This document shows, one piece after another, positions 47,672 to 55,636 of a DNA stretch of 64,000 nucleotides. The translations under genes were made by a program, and so were the position numbers. Source of the stretch: Rheinheimera sp. (lineage in GTDB: Bacteria; Pseudomonadota; Gammaproteobacteria; Enterobacterales; Alteromonadaceae); contig NZ_JAUYGV010000001.1 of assembly GCF_030690345.1 (NCBI RefSeq), positions 372,001-436,000 of the forward strand, read 5' to 3'. The notes below the pieces were generated by a model. The model did not search any database, was not told the DNA's origin, and was given only the letters and a program-made list of their open reading frames with translations. Numbering within the stretch: the stretch's first letter is position 1; every line of letters begins with the position of its first letter.

Positions 47672-48070
47672 TTAGTACGGCACATAGTTATCCAACTGCT
47701 TAATTCTTTGCTCTGCCCGTTGTTGCTGACAAGTAAAATACATCGCTTTACCAATAGGGGCTGAGCCATGCATAGCGTACTGCGTGTCGCAATCGGCATC
47801 TCTGAACTTGATCCAGGCACGCTGCGCGGTTAACAGCTTTTTTCTGTACTCTGTGTAGTTATCCTGCTCAGTGTCAGGCTGCGTCAGTTGTTCTGCCAAC
47901 TTGTGGTAACTTGCGTTTAGCAGAGCTTCGGTTTTATCCAGCGCAATAAGCGCACAGTGCTCCACTTCCTGTGCAGAGTACGCTGTCGTGCAATCAATGG
48001 TCGGGGTGGCTTCTGCATAGCTATTAACAGAAAACAGTAGCAATAAAACTAACAGCGGGCGTAACAGCAT
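47672..48070 (-). CDS. LprI-like lysozyme-inhibitor family protein (DUF1311)
   Basis: 132 residues with a signal peptide. The LprI/DUF1311 signature is the four-Cys pattern: CTTAYSAQEVEHCALIALDK, LTAQRAWIKFRDADCDTQY and YFTCQQQ. Family members inhibit lysozyme or have related envelope roles. Last chromosomal gene before the integron's distal end. Confidence 0.85.
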   Translation of the reverse strand: MLLRPLLVLLLLFSVNSYAEATPTIDCTTAYSAQEVEHCALIALDKTEALLNASYHKLAEQLTQPDTEQDNYTEYRKKLLTAQRAWIKFRDADCDTQYAMHGSAPIGKAMYFTCQQQRAEQRIKQLDNYVPY

Positions 48071-48221
48071 AAATATCCCTGAATACTTAACAAGTTGAGC
48101 AGAAACAGCTGGCTGCGTTCAGCCTCAATCTGCGCCGGAGCAAGAGTCTATTCTGTCGGCAGAATGTAAATCAAGTATTTTTATGTTGTATAAATTTATG
48201 TAGCAGCAACTTGTTTATATT

Positions 48222-48467
48222 TTAACCCTGAGTGCTGTGTAAGACCCACAGCGCAAACAATGACGCGCTGGCGAACATCAATAAACTGTAGACACCGGGT
48301 GCTATCGACATGGCGGAGTTTTGCAAAATACCGGTAGTAATAAGTAGCGCCAGGGTGCCGTTTTGCAGCCTACTTCCAGGCAAATAGTGCGGGGAAGTTT
48401 CGTTGAGGTCAAGGCCACGCAGTGGCCGTTTGTGACTGCGTTTGTTAGACGAACAATTACAGCCCAT
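48222..48467 (-). pseudogene. ORF fused across the decayed distal attC (probably not a real gene)
   Basis: The 81-codon frame starts inside cassette 25 and reads straight through the decayed attC (48385-48450), then ends in two hydrophobic helices (GTLALLITTGIL, SLLMFASASLFALWVL). The helical tail may be the C-terminal remnant of a chromosomal membrane gene cut at the array's distal end. No ribosome-binding site is clear. Confidence 0.3.
48385..48450 (-). repeat. attC 25 (distal, decayed)
   Basis: The GTTAGAC core (48444-48450) and a stretch like attC 20 (AGGCCACGCAGTGGCCGTTTGTG) remain; the matching left core is gone. Confidence 0.7.
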
Positions 48468-48924
48468 GGTGGAGTCTTATATGTTTAATTTTGCCAGTTT
48501 CGTTGAATTCTAAAGACATGATATTAATGGCAGTGTACTCAATAGGTTTATCCATGTGACCTGGTTGCCCTTTGGCGTGCTCTTTGAATTTTACAAAGGT
48601 AACGTTGCGGCCGGTCATCATTTCCAGAATATCTATATTGCTGAAAAACATCCTGTCTTCTAATTTCGCCAACATGCCCTCTCGCAACTCCTCTTTGCTG
48701 GAAAATATCACATTAAACTTTACGTGTTCATCCAGAAACTCGTCAGCCAAAAACGAGAGGAAATGCTCAACGTCTGCTGCCGTAGAATCTGGTTGCTGGC
48801 GAGCATTTTTTGCAGCGATAAATTGTTGCGTTAAGTCCTTTAGCTGTTCTTCAGAGAGTACGGTGTTCGCGTTTGAAAAAACTGAAAAGAGAGAAAGCAA
48901 AAGAAATGAAATTACCTTTTTCAC
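48457..48924 (-). CDS. Cassette 25: exported SnoaL/NTF2-like protein
   Basis: 155 residues from a GTG (AAGGAACTATT upstream), signal peptide ending SNA|NT. Body looks like a small SnoaL/NTF2 fold with VEHFLSFLADEFLDEHVKF and MSLEFNETGKIKHIRLHHGL, the ending typical of that fold. Function unknown. Stop lies 6 bp before the decayed attC 25. Confidence 0.8.
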   Translation of the reverse strand: MKKVISFLLLSLFSVFSNANTVLSEEQLKDLTQQFIAAKNARQQPDSTAADVEHFLSFLADEFLDEHVKFNVIFSSKEELREGMLAKLEDRMFFSNIDILEMMTGRNVTFVKFKEHAKGQPGHMDKPIEYTAINIMSLEFNETGKIKHIRLHHGL

Positions 48925-48939
48925 AATAGTTCCTTGTTC

Positions 48940-49020
48940 GTCTAACGCACGCCTAAACGGCGAGCAACTTGTTGCGAGTCCAGCGGCCGCAGGCCGCGAT
49001 GTTTAAGGCGCTTGTTAACT
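48940..49020 (-). repeat. attC 24
   Basis: Cores GTCTAAC (48940) and GTTAACT (49014). Same family as attC 9, sharing the GCGAGCAACTTGTTGCGAGTC block with the family of attC 5, 13, 16 and 19. Confidence 0.9.
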
Positions 49021-49023
49021 CTA

Positions 49024-49305
49024 TTATTCAAAGATGAGTCCTAGCAAAGTGTTGATAACGATTATCACAACACCCAGTCTTATTCGGTTGATACAGTTAC
49101 CATAAAGTTTTTTTGCATAAACGCTTTTTAAGTTTATTGGAAACTCGTTATGAGGCAGAAGAGAGTTTTGCACCAAATAGTACAGGCTCATTGTACTGCC
49201 CTCATAACCAATTTCATTTTTCAGTTCTTCTGCTTTGGATACAGCGCTTATCCCTAACATCAGGACCGCAGCAAAGCTAATAAAAAATATGTAGTTCAAT
49301 CGCAC
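49024..49305 (-). CDS. Cassette 24: small membrane or exported protein
   Basis: 93 residues, probable GTG start. N-terminal signal or anchor (FFISFAAVLMLGISAVSKA) and a C-terminal helix (LGVVIIVINTLLGLIF). No family recognised. Confidence 0.65.
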   Translation of the reverse strand: MRLNYIFFISFAAVLMLGISAVSKAEELKNEIGYEGSTMSLYYLVQNSLLPHNEFPINLKSVYAKKLYGNCINRIRLGVVIIVINTLLGLIFE

Positions 49306-49312
49306 CCCGAGG

Positions 49313-49399
49313 AGCTAACGCAAAGCACACGGGCGGAAAAACGCGTTAACGTTTGACGTCCCAGCAGCCGCAGGCTGCGAGTGATGCGCCTCGTTATGT
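49313..49399 (-). repeat. attC 23
   Basis: Cores AGCTAAC (49313) and GTTATGT (49393). The gene of cassette 23 stops inside it. Confidence 0.85.
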
Positions 49400-49777
49400 T
49401 GCATTTGACATCAAGTGCTTACGCACTGCCTCACTAAACAAGCCCTTGAGAACAAGGGCTACAATACAAGAAAAAAACGCGAGTCCACCAAAGGCTCCTA
49501 ACGAATTAAATTCCTTGTATGCTTCGAATGATGTAAATGCCATAGATAGAAACAATCCTACCCAAGCGAAGCCAACTAACTTTGTCATCATTACTGAGCA
49601 CTTTTTAAATCCGATAGATGAAACAACCAGAACAACGCTTAGGAAAACTTGAGACCAAAATGCAATTGGAGACGCTAGCCCAAAACCATTTGCTTGACTA
49701 GCAATAAAGTGGCCGGTAGCACCTAAAACCCCGAATACGCCCCAGATTAGGCTTGCCCAAAAAATGAAGTTCACCAA
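49394..49777 (-). CDS. Cassette 23: four-helix membrane protein
   Basis: 127 residues, TTG or GTG start behind GAGGG. Four hydrophobic segments; the last residues and stop (ACA-TAA) come from the attC core. Function unknown. Confidence 0.75.
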   Translation of the reverse strand: MVNFIFWASLIWGVFGVLGATGHFIASQANGFGLASPIAFWSQVFLSVVLVVSSIGFKKCSVMMTKLVGFAWVGLFLSMAFTSFEAYKEFNSLGAFGGLAFFSCIVALVLKGLFSEAVRKHLMSNAT

Positions 49778-49806
49778 TCAAATTACCCTCTAATTAAACC
49801 TTTGCA

Positions 49807-49905
49807 ACATAACGCATTACTAATGAGCTGCCACAGTGCACCGTAGGCAGTCCCGTGGAGGCCACGCTGTTTGTGGCCGGAACGAAACTAAGGAACTTGT
49901 TATGT
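49807..49905 (-). repeat. attC 22
   Basis: Cores ACATAAC (49807) and GTTATGT (49899). Family with attC 14 and 18 (AGTCCCGTGGAGGCC block). Confidence 0.9.
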
Positions 49906-50193
49906 TTACTCAACTTTCCAGCGAAAAGTATAAAATGAAGCACCAAGTGTAACGATTACAATAAAACTACCCACCAAATAACTTTGGATGTTATTACTAA
50001 AACTAAAATTCTCATCAAGAAAGGTAAAACATATTTCAGCTGCTGTTGCGCCAATAACTGCACCAAACATTGTAAAAATATAAATCTTACGAGCAGTAAA
50101 CTTTGATTTAGTTAACTTCAAATACAGGATACCAACCAAAGCTATTAAAGCAAAAATAGCAAGAAACTGTGTCAGCAAAATTAATTTATTCAC
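49906..50193 (-). CDS. Cassette 22: small membrane protein
   Basis: 95 residues, GTG start. Three hydrophobic helices (FLAIFALIALVGILYLKL, FTMFGAVIGATAAEICF, GSFIVIVTLGASFYTF). No family recognised. Confidence 0.75.
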   Translation of the reverse strand: MNKLILLTQFLAIFALIALVGILYLKLTKSKFTARKIYIFTMFGAVIGATAAEICFTFLDENFSFSNNIQSYLVGSFIVIVTLGASFYTFRWKVE

Positions 50194-50208
50194 TTCACTT
50201 CCCTGTAA

Positions 50209-50299
50209 ACATAACGCCCAAATTTAGCGCGGAAAGCCGCGCAGCGGGTTGACGTCGCAGCCAGCGCTTTTTGCTGGCGATAATATTTGTTTGTTAGGC
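50209..50299 (-). repeat. attC 21
   Basis: Cores ACATAAC (50209) and GTTAGGC (50293). Family with attC 6 and 11 (AAATTTAGCGCGGAAAGCC block). Confidence 0.9.
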
Positions 50300-50902
50300 A
50301 TTTTCAGGCCATGAGAAATCTACAAACCTATCCAAATCACGAGCGTAAGCTTTGGGAAGCTTGCCGTAGTCACGGGTATAAACTTTAGCTAGCCCTAAAA
50401 TACTATACCCACCATAAGTTTTTCCTGAGCGATCTACTAGCATCCAATCTTCAATAGAATCTAAATCAATGCTCAGTCTCTCGTAAACCTCCTCAGTTGC
50501 TTCTCCTACCGGGTTTGATTCAAGTGATGTGATTACTCTCCCATCTTTGATTGAGTGCGCCACTCCCCAAACATGCTCAGTCTCATCACCAAATTGATAA
50601 GGAAACTTCACATATGCCTCTTTTTTCCCTTCCTCTAACCCTACTAAGAAGCGATTCAATTCAGAACGAGATCGAACTACAAGCTCCTGAATTATCGGGT
50701 CATTAACATCGACTGGTATTACTTCAGGGCTCGGTTTAACCTTCCAGAAGTGCAAAAGCAGTATAGGGGTAACTATCCATCCTAAGGCCATTGATATCCA
50801 ACCAGCCAAATCATTCCCTACATCCAGCCACCTATTAAAAATAACTAAATATGGCACTAATGAAGCAAAAGAGATTAATACTATAGAGATTATCCGTATC
50901 AT
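50294..50902 (-). CDS. Cassette 21: DUF2314 protein with N-terminal membrane helices
   Basis: 202 residues. Two N-terminal helices, then a DUF2314 domain: KKEAYVKFPYQFGDETEHVW, DGRVITSLESNPVG, DLDSIEDWMLVDRSGKTYGGY. DUF2314 occurs beside polymorphic-toxin and defence genes; its activity is unknown. Stop inside attC (GCC-TAA). Confidence 0.85.
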   Translation of the reverse strand: MIRIISIVLISFASLVPYLVIFNRWLDVGNDLAGWISMALGWIVTPILLLHFWKVKPSPEVIPVDVNDPIIQELVVRSRSELNRFLVGLEEGKKEAYVKFPYQFGDETEHVWGVAHSIKDGRVITSLESNPVGEATEEVYERLSIDLDSIEDWMLVDRSGKTYGGYSILGLAKVYTRDYGKLPKAYARDLDRFVDFSWPENA

Positions 50903-50915
50903 ATTTTCACTTGAT

Positions 50916-51002
50916 GCCTAACGCTCGCAGCACAGGCCGAAACCCGCGCAGCGGTTGAGGTCCAGGCCACGCAGTGGCCGTTTGTGGCTGCCCTTGTTAG
51001 CT
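50916..51002 (-). repeat. attC 20
   Basis: Cores GCCTAAC (50916) and GTTAGCT (50996). Related to the decayed attC 25. Confidence 0.88.
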
Positions 51003-51005
51003 GCC

Positions 51006-51266
51006 TTATTGTTTTTGGTTAACAAAATATTTTTGATAAAGGCCATAACCGCCTTGCCAATATGACAACATCGTCATTAAAACGAAAGAGACTATCAAAA
51101 TAGGGAACATTATTGGTCTATTCTCTATCGTTATTACTTCCCCCCTAACAGAAACAAAAAAGCTTCCCTCACGAATGGCAAACACCATAAATACGCTCAT
51201 TACGATTGCCCCAATCAATTTCCACCAGAGCATAAATGTAACTTCGTTTTTTTTGATTAAAAACAT
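51006..51266 (-). CDS. Cassette 20: small two-helix membrane protein
   Basis: 86 residues with two helices (LIGAIVMSVFMVFAI, PILIVSFVLMTMLSYW) around a short beta-like loop. Unknown. Stop just before attC 20. Confidence 0.75.
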   Translation of the reverse strand: MFLIKKNEVTFMLWWKLIGAIVMSVFMVFAIREGSFFVSVRGEVITIENRPIMFPILIVSFVLMTMLSYWQGGYGLYQKYFVNQKQ

Positions 51267-51302
51267 TTTTTTCCTGGTTTACAGTCAGTGGGTAACTCGG
51301 AC

Positions 51303-51383
51303 AGCTAACGCCCGCCACAAACGCGAGCAACTTGTTGCGAGTCGAGCGCCCAAAGGGCGCGTTTTTGATGGCGATTGTTAGCT
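51303..51383 (-). repeat. attC 19
   Basis: Cores AGCTAAC (51303) and GTTAGCT (51377). Almost identical to attC 5, 13 and 16 (CGAGCGCCCAAAGGGCGCG hairpin). Confidence 0.92.
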
Positions 51384-51720
51384 ATGATTTCTTGCAAAAT
51401 ACTTTTCCAGACGCTGTAGGCCATTGACTAGTACTTGAATAAGGATCTGGATTGACATTGGTATCAAAAGAGTTAGTAACCTCTGCCTTATATTCTGAAT
51501 GCCCACACAGTTCCTTAGCCCGGCGATGCCAATAATCTAAAGCGACTGACGGATTTGTATTGGCATTAACTTTTGATGTAATGAAATACACACCTTCAGC
51601 GATTTCTTTGTCTTCATAGCCACCTGTACTACTGAAAAAACCTGCTTTCTGATAAGGAGTCGTAACACACGCAGTCAATAATAATGTTGATGACAGTACT
51701 ACATATTTAATTGTTTTCAC
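51382..51720 (-). CDS. Cassette 19: small lipoprotein (CC0125-like)
   Basis: 112 residues, GTG start. Lipobox LLTAC at residues 14-18. The mature part includes KAGFFSSTGGYEDKEIAEGVYFI and ALDYWHRRAKELCGH, resembling a family of small lipoproteins. Function unknown. Stop AGC-TAA inside attC. Confidence 0.78.
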   Translation of the reverse strand: MKTIKYVVLSSTLLLTACVTTPYQKAGFFSSTGGYEDKEIAEGVYFITSKVNANTNPSVALDYWHRRAKELCGHSEYKAEVTNSFDTNVNPDPYSSTSQWPTASGKVFCKKS

Positions 51721-51735
51721 TAAACTACCCTTTCT

Positions 51736-51834
51736 AGCTAACGCTTTGCTAATTGGCTGCCGCAGCGCAGCGTAGGCAGTCCCGTGGAGGCCGCGCTGTT
51801 TGTGGCCGGAACGAAATTTAGCAACTTGTTATGT
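51736..51834 (-). repeat. attC 18
   Basis: Cores AGCTAAC (51736) and GTTATGT (51828). Family with attC 14 and 22. Confidence 0.9.
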
Positions 51835-52125
51835 TGAAACATGCTCGATAAGACCCTTAAGCCCAATATACAAAGTAAAGCAAACAAAAATAAGCCCAAG
51901 AAAGCGTATCGCTTTTGGTGCGTCTTTTTTAATTGTCAGCTGGCTTGCGATACCGAAGTCATCATCGATACACCATAAAAATACATTGTCTAAGCTCCAC
52001 AAAACTAAAAATATATATGCGCTTAGAAGTCCGTAAAACTCAACATTACCTAATAAAAGAACTAGCGTAATAAGCATTGCCGCTATAGATGCACCAAAAC
52101 TAATGGTCTTAATACGAGCGATCAA
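51829..52125 (-). CDS. Cassette 18: membrane protein
   Basis: 98 residues from TTG 52125 (GGAG upstream); a longer GTG start would lie inside the neighbouring attC. Three hydrophobic helices around a charged loop (KKDAPKAIR). Unknown function. Confidence 0.7.
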   Translation of the reverse strand: MIARIKTISFGASIAAMLITLVLLLGNVEFYGLLSAYIFLVLWSLDNVFLWCIDDDFGIASQLTIKKDAPKAIRFLGLIFVCFTLYIGLKGLIEHVST

Positions 52126-52137
52126 TATGCTGCTCCA

Positions 52138-52209
52138 ACATAACGCCCGCAACACCGGGCAATTTGGAGCGCAGCGGAAAATTGATCCGCGTGCTTGCGC
52201 TTGTTAGGG
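52138..52209 (-). repeat. attC 17
   Basis: Cores ACATAAC (52138) and GTTAGGG (52203). Singleton. Confidence 0.85.
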
Positions 52210-52215
52210 ATGGGT

Positions 52216-52716
52216 TTAATAAGACCACTCACGTTGCTCTGCCTTGTATTTTTCCGCATGCTGAGGTCGATACCATAGCGCCAAGGATGTGAAAATGACT
52301 GAATCGATGTAGCGAGCACGTGCATCACGAGGAATTCCCTTCTCTTTTGCATCCGGCATTCGATCGTAGAAGTTATTGCATAAAGCAGTAATCGCATCAT
52401 CTACGAAGCTTAAACCGTGAACATGATGTGCGAACTCGTTACGCACCTTGCGAATTAGTTGTAACTCTTTATGTTCTAAATCAGTGATCAGCCCTAGGCA
52501 ATAGCTGGCTTTAATTCTGGCGCTGAAAGTGCCAAGTGGTGCAGTTCCTCCTTCAAGAAGCTCTTTAGATTGCTTTTTCTTTAGAAGGTGGCTCTTTAGG
52601 AGCTCAAGGAGCTGTTCATCAAGTAAAGCTGCACCGACTAATGCAGCGCCGCGATCCGTCTCCGCCTGAAACTCTTTAAGGAACTTGCTGAAATACTCTA
52701 AGTCTTCCGGTTTCAT
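52216..52716 (-). CDS. Cassette 17: MltR-like protein with HEPN-type RX4H motif
   Basis: 166 residues. Body matches the MltR/DUF4145-like fold: DRGAALVGAALLDEQLLELL, APLGTFSARIKASYCLGLI, and LIRKVRNEFAHHVHG. The last contains RNEFAH, an RX4H motif as in HEPN domains. MltR represses mannitol genes in enterics, but no mtl genes are nearby, so a toxin or defence role is equally possible. Confidence 0.82.
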   Translation of the reverse strand: MKPEDLEYFSKFLKEFQAETDRGAALVGAALLDEQLLELLKSHLLKKKQSKELLEGGTAPLGTFSARIKASYCLGLITDLEHKELQLIRKVRNEFAHHVHGLSFVDDAITALCNNFYDRMPDAKEKGIPRDARARYIDSVIFTSLALWYRPQHAEKYKAEQREWSY

Positions 52717-52723
52717 TTCAGAT

Positions 52724-52804
52724 CCCTAACGCCCGCCACAAACGCGAGCAACTTGTTGCGAGTCGAGCGCCCAACGGGCGCGTTTTTGATGGCGATTGTT
52801 ATAG
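52724..52804 (-). repeat. attC 16
   Basis: Cores CCCTAAC (52724) and GTTATAG (52798). Family of attC 5, 13 and 19. Confidence 0.92.
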
Positions 52805-53410
52805 GGCGAGCGCATCAATTTCAGCAGCTACATTTAGCTGTACTTGCTTTAGTTTGAAACTGATTTCACGAGCCAAAATATAGTCACGATCATATTTGAA
52901 GATAACCTCGAATACTTCAGTCAATATTCCTACGCACTCATCAGGACTAAGGAAATCTGCAGCTTTTCTGTAACTAGCAAAGTCTGCGCTCTTATTATGA
53001 ACCCAGTGCGTTCTGGTTTTATCAAGTAAAGTTATCTTATTCACCAAGTCATCAATTTTATCGGAACTGATTTTTAACAGGTCATAGCAAATAAACTTAA
53101 ACCTTTCTGGTGGAGTACGCTTCTTGTCAGCCTGAGTTTTCGATGCATTATTTTGTATGTAATCATAATAAAATGCTTCAAGTGACATAGCTGTAAAAGT
53201 TTGAGCAACAATCCAACGACTAAAATAACTTGGACATTCTGCCTCTATTTGCTCTCTGGACAGCTGATTTAAATGGTCAGCATCAAATTTCTTATATAAA
53301 AATTTAAAATCATTCAACTTATCAAGATTTTGCAAGATAACAATTCTGACTAACTCTCCAATCGCAGAAGCTCTTTCTTGCCGAATAACACCGCCATTCT
53401 CTACTAACAT
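52799..53410 (-). CDS. Cassette 16: HEPN-like protein
   Basis: 203 residues from ATG 53410 (GGGA upstream). Helical; contains AQTFTAMSLEAFYYDYI near the middle and TRTHWVHNKSADF near residue 135, an RX4H (RTHWVH) followed by a helix. This is the HEPN arrangement of RNase and abortive-infection domains. Not in a named family I can identify. Stop CTA-TAA inside attC. Confidence 0.72.
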   Translation of the reverse strand: MLVENGGVIRQERASAIGELVRIVILQNLDKLNDFKFLYKKFDADHLNQLSREQIEAECPSYFSRWIVAQTFTAMSLEAFYYDYIQNNASKTQADKKRTPPERFKFICYDLLKISSDKIDDLVNKITLLDKTRTHWVHNKSADFASYRKAADFLSPDECVGILTEVFEVIFKYDRDYILAREISFKLKQVQLNVAAEIDALAL

Positions 53411-53419
53411 GTTCAATCC

Positions 53420-53519
53420 CTATAACGCCCGGCTCACCGAGCAAATTTTTGATGGCGGCTTTTTTGCCACGCAAAAAAGGTGACAGCGGAAATTTGTCCG
53501 ATGAAGCCGTTTGTTAGTA
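53420..53519 (-). repeat. attC 15
   Basis: Cores CTATAAC (53420) and GTTAGTA (53513). Singleton of about 100 bp. Confidence 0.85.
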
Positions 53520-53524
53520 CTTTA

Positions 53525-53920
53525 TTAGTCATCGCTCACGTCGTAGCAAGAAAAGGAAAAATCAATTTCCAATTTTGCCAATGCTGCTAATTCTTCTTTA
53601 GAAAGCACTAGGTTACATTGATTTTTATAAAAATAGCCAATATAGATATTAGGCTCATCTGCGCCTATTTCTTTAAGTTGATCAATTTTTCCATCTAACG
53701 CTTTCACCAACCACATTATTCTATCGAACATATCAATATGCTTAGGAGGAACGAGAAGGCCAGACCCATATGGGATTGCTTTGCCTTTATATCGGCCTTT
53801 GCTCGCAATATCCCCCACTTCCATTTTATCCTGAAGCTCCAAACCAGTGATTTTCTCAGCTTGATTTGGCGAAAATCTTTCACCATGGAGCAAAATACTT
53901 GCAGAAATATCTTCAATCAT
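53525..53920 (-). CDS. Cassette 15: DUF4279 protein
   Basis: 131 residues. DUF4279 pattern: SASILLHGERFSPNQAEKITGL, KGKAIPYGSGL and CNLVLSKEELAALAKLEIDFSFSCYDV. DUF4279 proteins are often orphan or immunity-like genes near polymorphic toxins. Stop 6 bp before attC 15. Confidence 0.8.
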   Translation of the reverse strand: MIEDISASILLHGERFSPNQAEKITGLELQDKMEVGDIASKGRYKGKAIPYGSGLLVPPKHIDMFDRIMWLVKALDGKIDQLKEIGADEPNIYIGYFYKNQCNLVLSKEELAALAKLEIDFSFSCYDVSDD

Positions 53921-53927
53921 ATTTGAG

Positions 53928-54026
53928 TACTAACGCTTTGCTAATTGGCTGCCGCAGCGTAGCGTAGGCAGTCCAGTGGAGGCCACGCTGTTTGTGGCCG
54001 GAACGAAATTCAGCAACTTGTTATAT
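53928..54026 (-). repeat. attC 14
   Basis: Cores TACTAAC (53928) and GTTATAT (54020). Family with attC 18 and 22. Confidence 0.9.
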
Positions 54027-54557
54027 TAACCCTTTACTATTTAAAATAACAACTTGCTCAAACTTGCTAAACATTTTTACTATTACCTGTTCATCTGGGA
54101 AATCTGAGCATCCTAAATTATGGGTCACTGTTAATTTTGACTCTTGAACCTGAACACCAATAGAAACAGATGGGTGGTCTGTTTTATATAAACCACATTT
54201 AAATGTTGCATCTGCAGAATGAGAGTTGCCAAAATACCCAGTTCGCGACAGTTTGAGAAAGTTATTATTATCCACTAAGTTTACCAAACTTTGAAAAGTG
54301 CCTTTTTCTAGCGTGCCTCGATAGGCACCCATTTTTTTAACGTGAGCTCTACCAATAAACACAAAGTTATCGTCGGGAAATATATAAAAGTCATAAACGG
54401 GGCAAGTGCCATAACAAGCACCACGACTGAAAGATAAAGCCTGCGCTTCAGTCGGAGCATCGGCTACCATTCTTTCAATTCTAGGTTCCCATTGTTCGGT
54501 ATCCGAGCACCCAAAAATAGAGAATATTAAAGCTAACTGAAGTATTTTTTTAAACAC
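54021..54557 (-). CDS. Cassette 14: lipoprotein with DUF6438-like domain
   Basis: 178 residues from GTG 54557 (GAGG upstream). Lipobox FGCS after FSIFGC. Next, SRGACYGTCPVYDFYIFPD resembles the DUF6438 signature CxGxCPxY. Stop ATA-TAA inside attC. Function unknown. Confidence 0.75.
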   Translation of the reverse strand: MFKKILQLALIFSIFGCSDTEQWEPRIERMVADAPTEAQALSFSRGACYGTCPVYDFYIFPDDNFVFIGRAHVKKMGAYRGTLEKGTFQSLVNLVDNNNFLKLSRTGYFGNSHSADATFKCGLYKTDHPSVSIGVQVQESKLTVTHNLGCSDFPDEQVIVKMFSKFEQVVILNSKGLI

Positions 54558-54580
54558 AAAACCTCGATGATGATTGGTTA

Positions 54581-54661
54581 ATATAACGCCCGCCACAAAC
54601 GCGAGCAACTTGTTGCGAGTCGAGCGCCCACAGGGCGCGTTTTTGATGGCGATTGTTAGGT
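54581..54661 (-). repeat. attC 13
   Basis: Cores ATATAAC (54581) and GTTAGGT (54655). Family of attC 5, 16 and 19. Confidence 0.92.
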
Positions 54662-55036
54662 GCTTTTTTTATCATCTTCTTTATTGCTTTTTATCCAAGA
54701 CTTAGGCATGAAAACAATGGCGAGGAACAATAAAACGCCCCCCATTTTTCCAAAAATTTCTACAGCTAACAGCATCGCAAAAATTAACCCAGTAATCATT
54801 GCGCAATATACAATCAGAATCCGCACTGCTGTATGTTCAAAAATCCCTTTCCAAAAACCGTGTTTAGCTATCGATGCAGAAAGGGAAAGAAAAAAAAGTA
54901 CAAGCAAAGCTAAGCCGATTAGTCCCCCGGTAAATTCACAGATAGCACTTTGACAAGTGCCACCACGAGTTTGTGCATTCACAGTTATTGGTATGAGCGC
55001 CCCAAAAATTAGAGGTAAACATCGGTTTGATTTCAT
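54656..55036 (-). CDS. Cassette 13: membrane protein
   Basis: 126 residues from ATG 55036 (AGGTAG upstream). An N-terminal signal-like segment, then four Cys near residues 10-35 (GTCQSAIC) and three more helices. Stop ACC-TAA inside attC. Unknown. Confidence 0.72.
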   Translation of the reverse strand: MKSNRCLPLIFGALIPITVNAQTRGGTCQSAICEFTGGLIGLALLVLFFLSLSASIAKHGFWKGIFEHTAVRILIVYCAMITGLIFAMLLAVEIFGKMGGVLLFLAIVFMPKSWIKSNKEDDKKST

Positions 55037-55042
55037 TGCACT

Positions 55043-55126
55043 ACCTAACGCAAAGCTTTGGGGCGGCTGAAGCGCAGCGTAAGCCGTCCCAGCCACGACA
55101 GTGGCGACAACAGCGTATTGTTATGT
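55043..55126 (-). repeat. attC 12
   Basis: Cores ACCTAAC (55043) and GTTATGT (55120). Related to attC 2 (CCGTCCCAGCC block). Confidence 0.88.
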
Positions 55127-55135
55127 GCGAACATA

Positions 55136-55531
55136 TTAACCACCAAAGTAAAAACTAACATCTGACTGAAGTTGCGCCAATTTTTCCTCAGTCTCATGAA
55201 ATGATTGCTTTGTTGCTTGATCTACGCTGTTTAACACAGGCGAAAGAAGCTTCAAATGCTCTTGTAACTTTTGAAGCTCATTTTTTATAAACACATCTGT
55301 AGTGATACCAGATTTATAAGCACTCAAAATATCTTTATATTGCTCAATATCTCGTTGAATAGCGGTTAGCTGATCCCGAGTTGTTACTGTAACTGCTGTT
55401 TGTAATGCGTCGTTAATTTTGGCGCTTGCGGCATTGTACTCTTCTGTCGATTCTGTCATAAAAAACTGCGAAGAAAATAGCCCAATCACAAAGCCGAAAG
55501 CAACTAATCCAAGTACCTTGAGTAGCTTCAC
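55136..55531 (-). CDS. Cassette 12: single-helix coiled-coil protein
   Basis: 131 residues, GTG start. N-terminal membrane helix (LGLVAFGFVIGLFSSQF), then about 95 residues of heptad-like helix (KLQEHLKLLSPVLNSVDQA). Possibly an exported or inner-membrane coiled coil. Unknown. Confidence 0.75.
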   Translation of the reverse strand: MKLLKVLGLVAFGFVIGLFSSQFFMTESTEEYNAASAKINDALQTAVTVTTRDQLTAIQRDIEQYKDILSAYKSGITTDVFIKNELQKLQEHLKLLSPVLNSVDQATKQSFHETEEKLAQLQSDVSFYFGG

Positions 55532-55546
55532 CTAATCTCTCCTAGC

Positions 55547-55636
55547 ACATAACGCCCAAATTTAGCGCGACGACCGCGCACGCGGTTGGCGTCGCAGCCA
55601 GCGCCGTTTGCTGGCGATAATATTTGATTGTTAGGC
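55547..55636 (-). repeat. attC 11
   Basis: Cores ACATAAC (55547) and GTTAGGC (55630). Family with attC 6 and 21. Confidence 0.9.

Noticed and set aside
52122-52400. Minus-strand 92-codon ORF overlapping cassette 17
   Set aside because: It spans attC 17 and the 3' part of the MltR-like gene in another frame.
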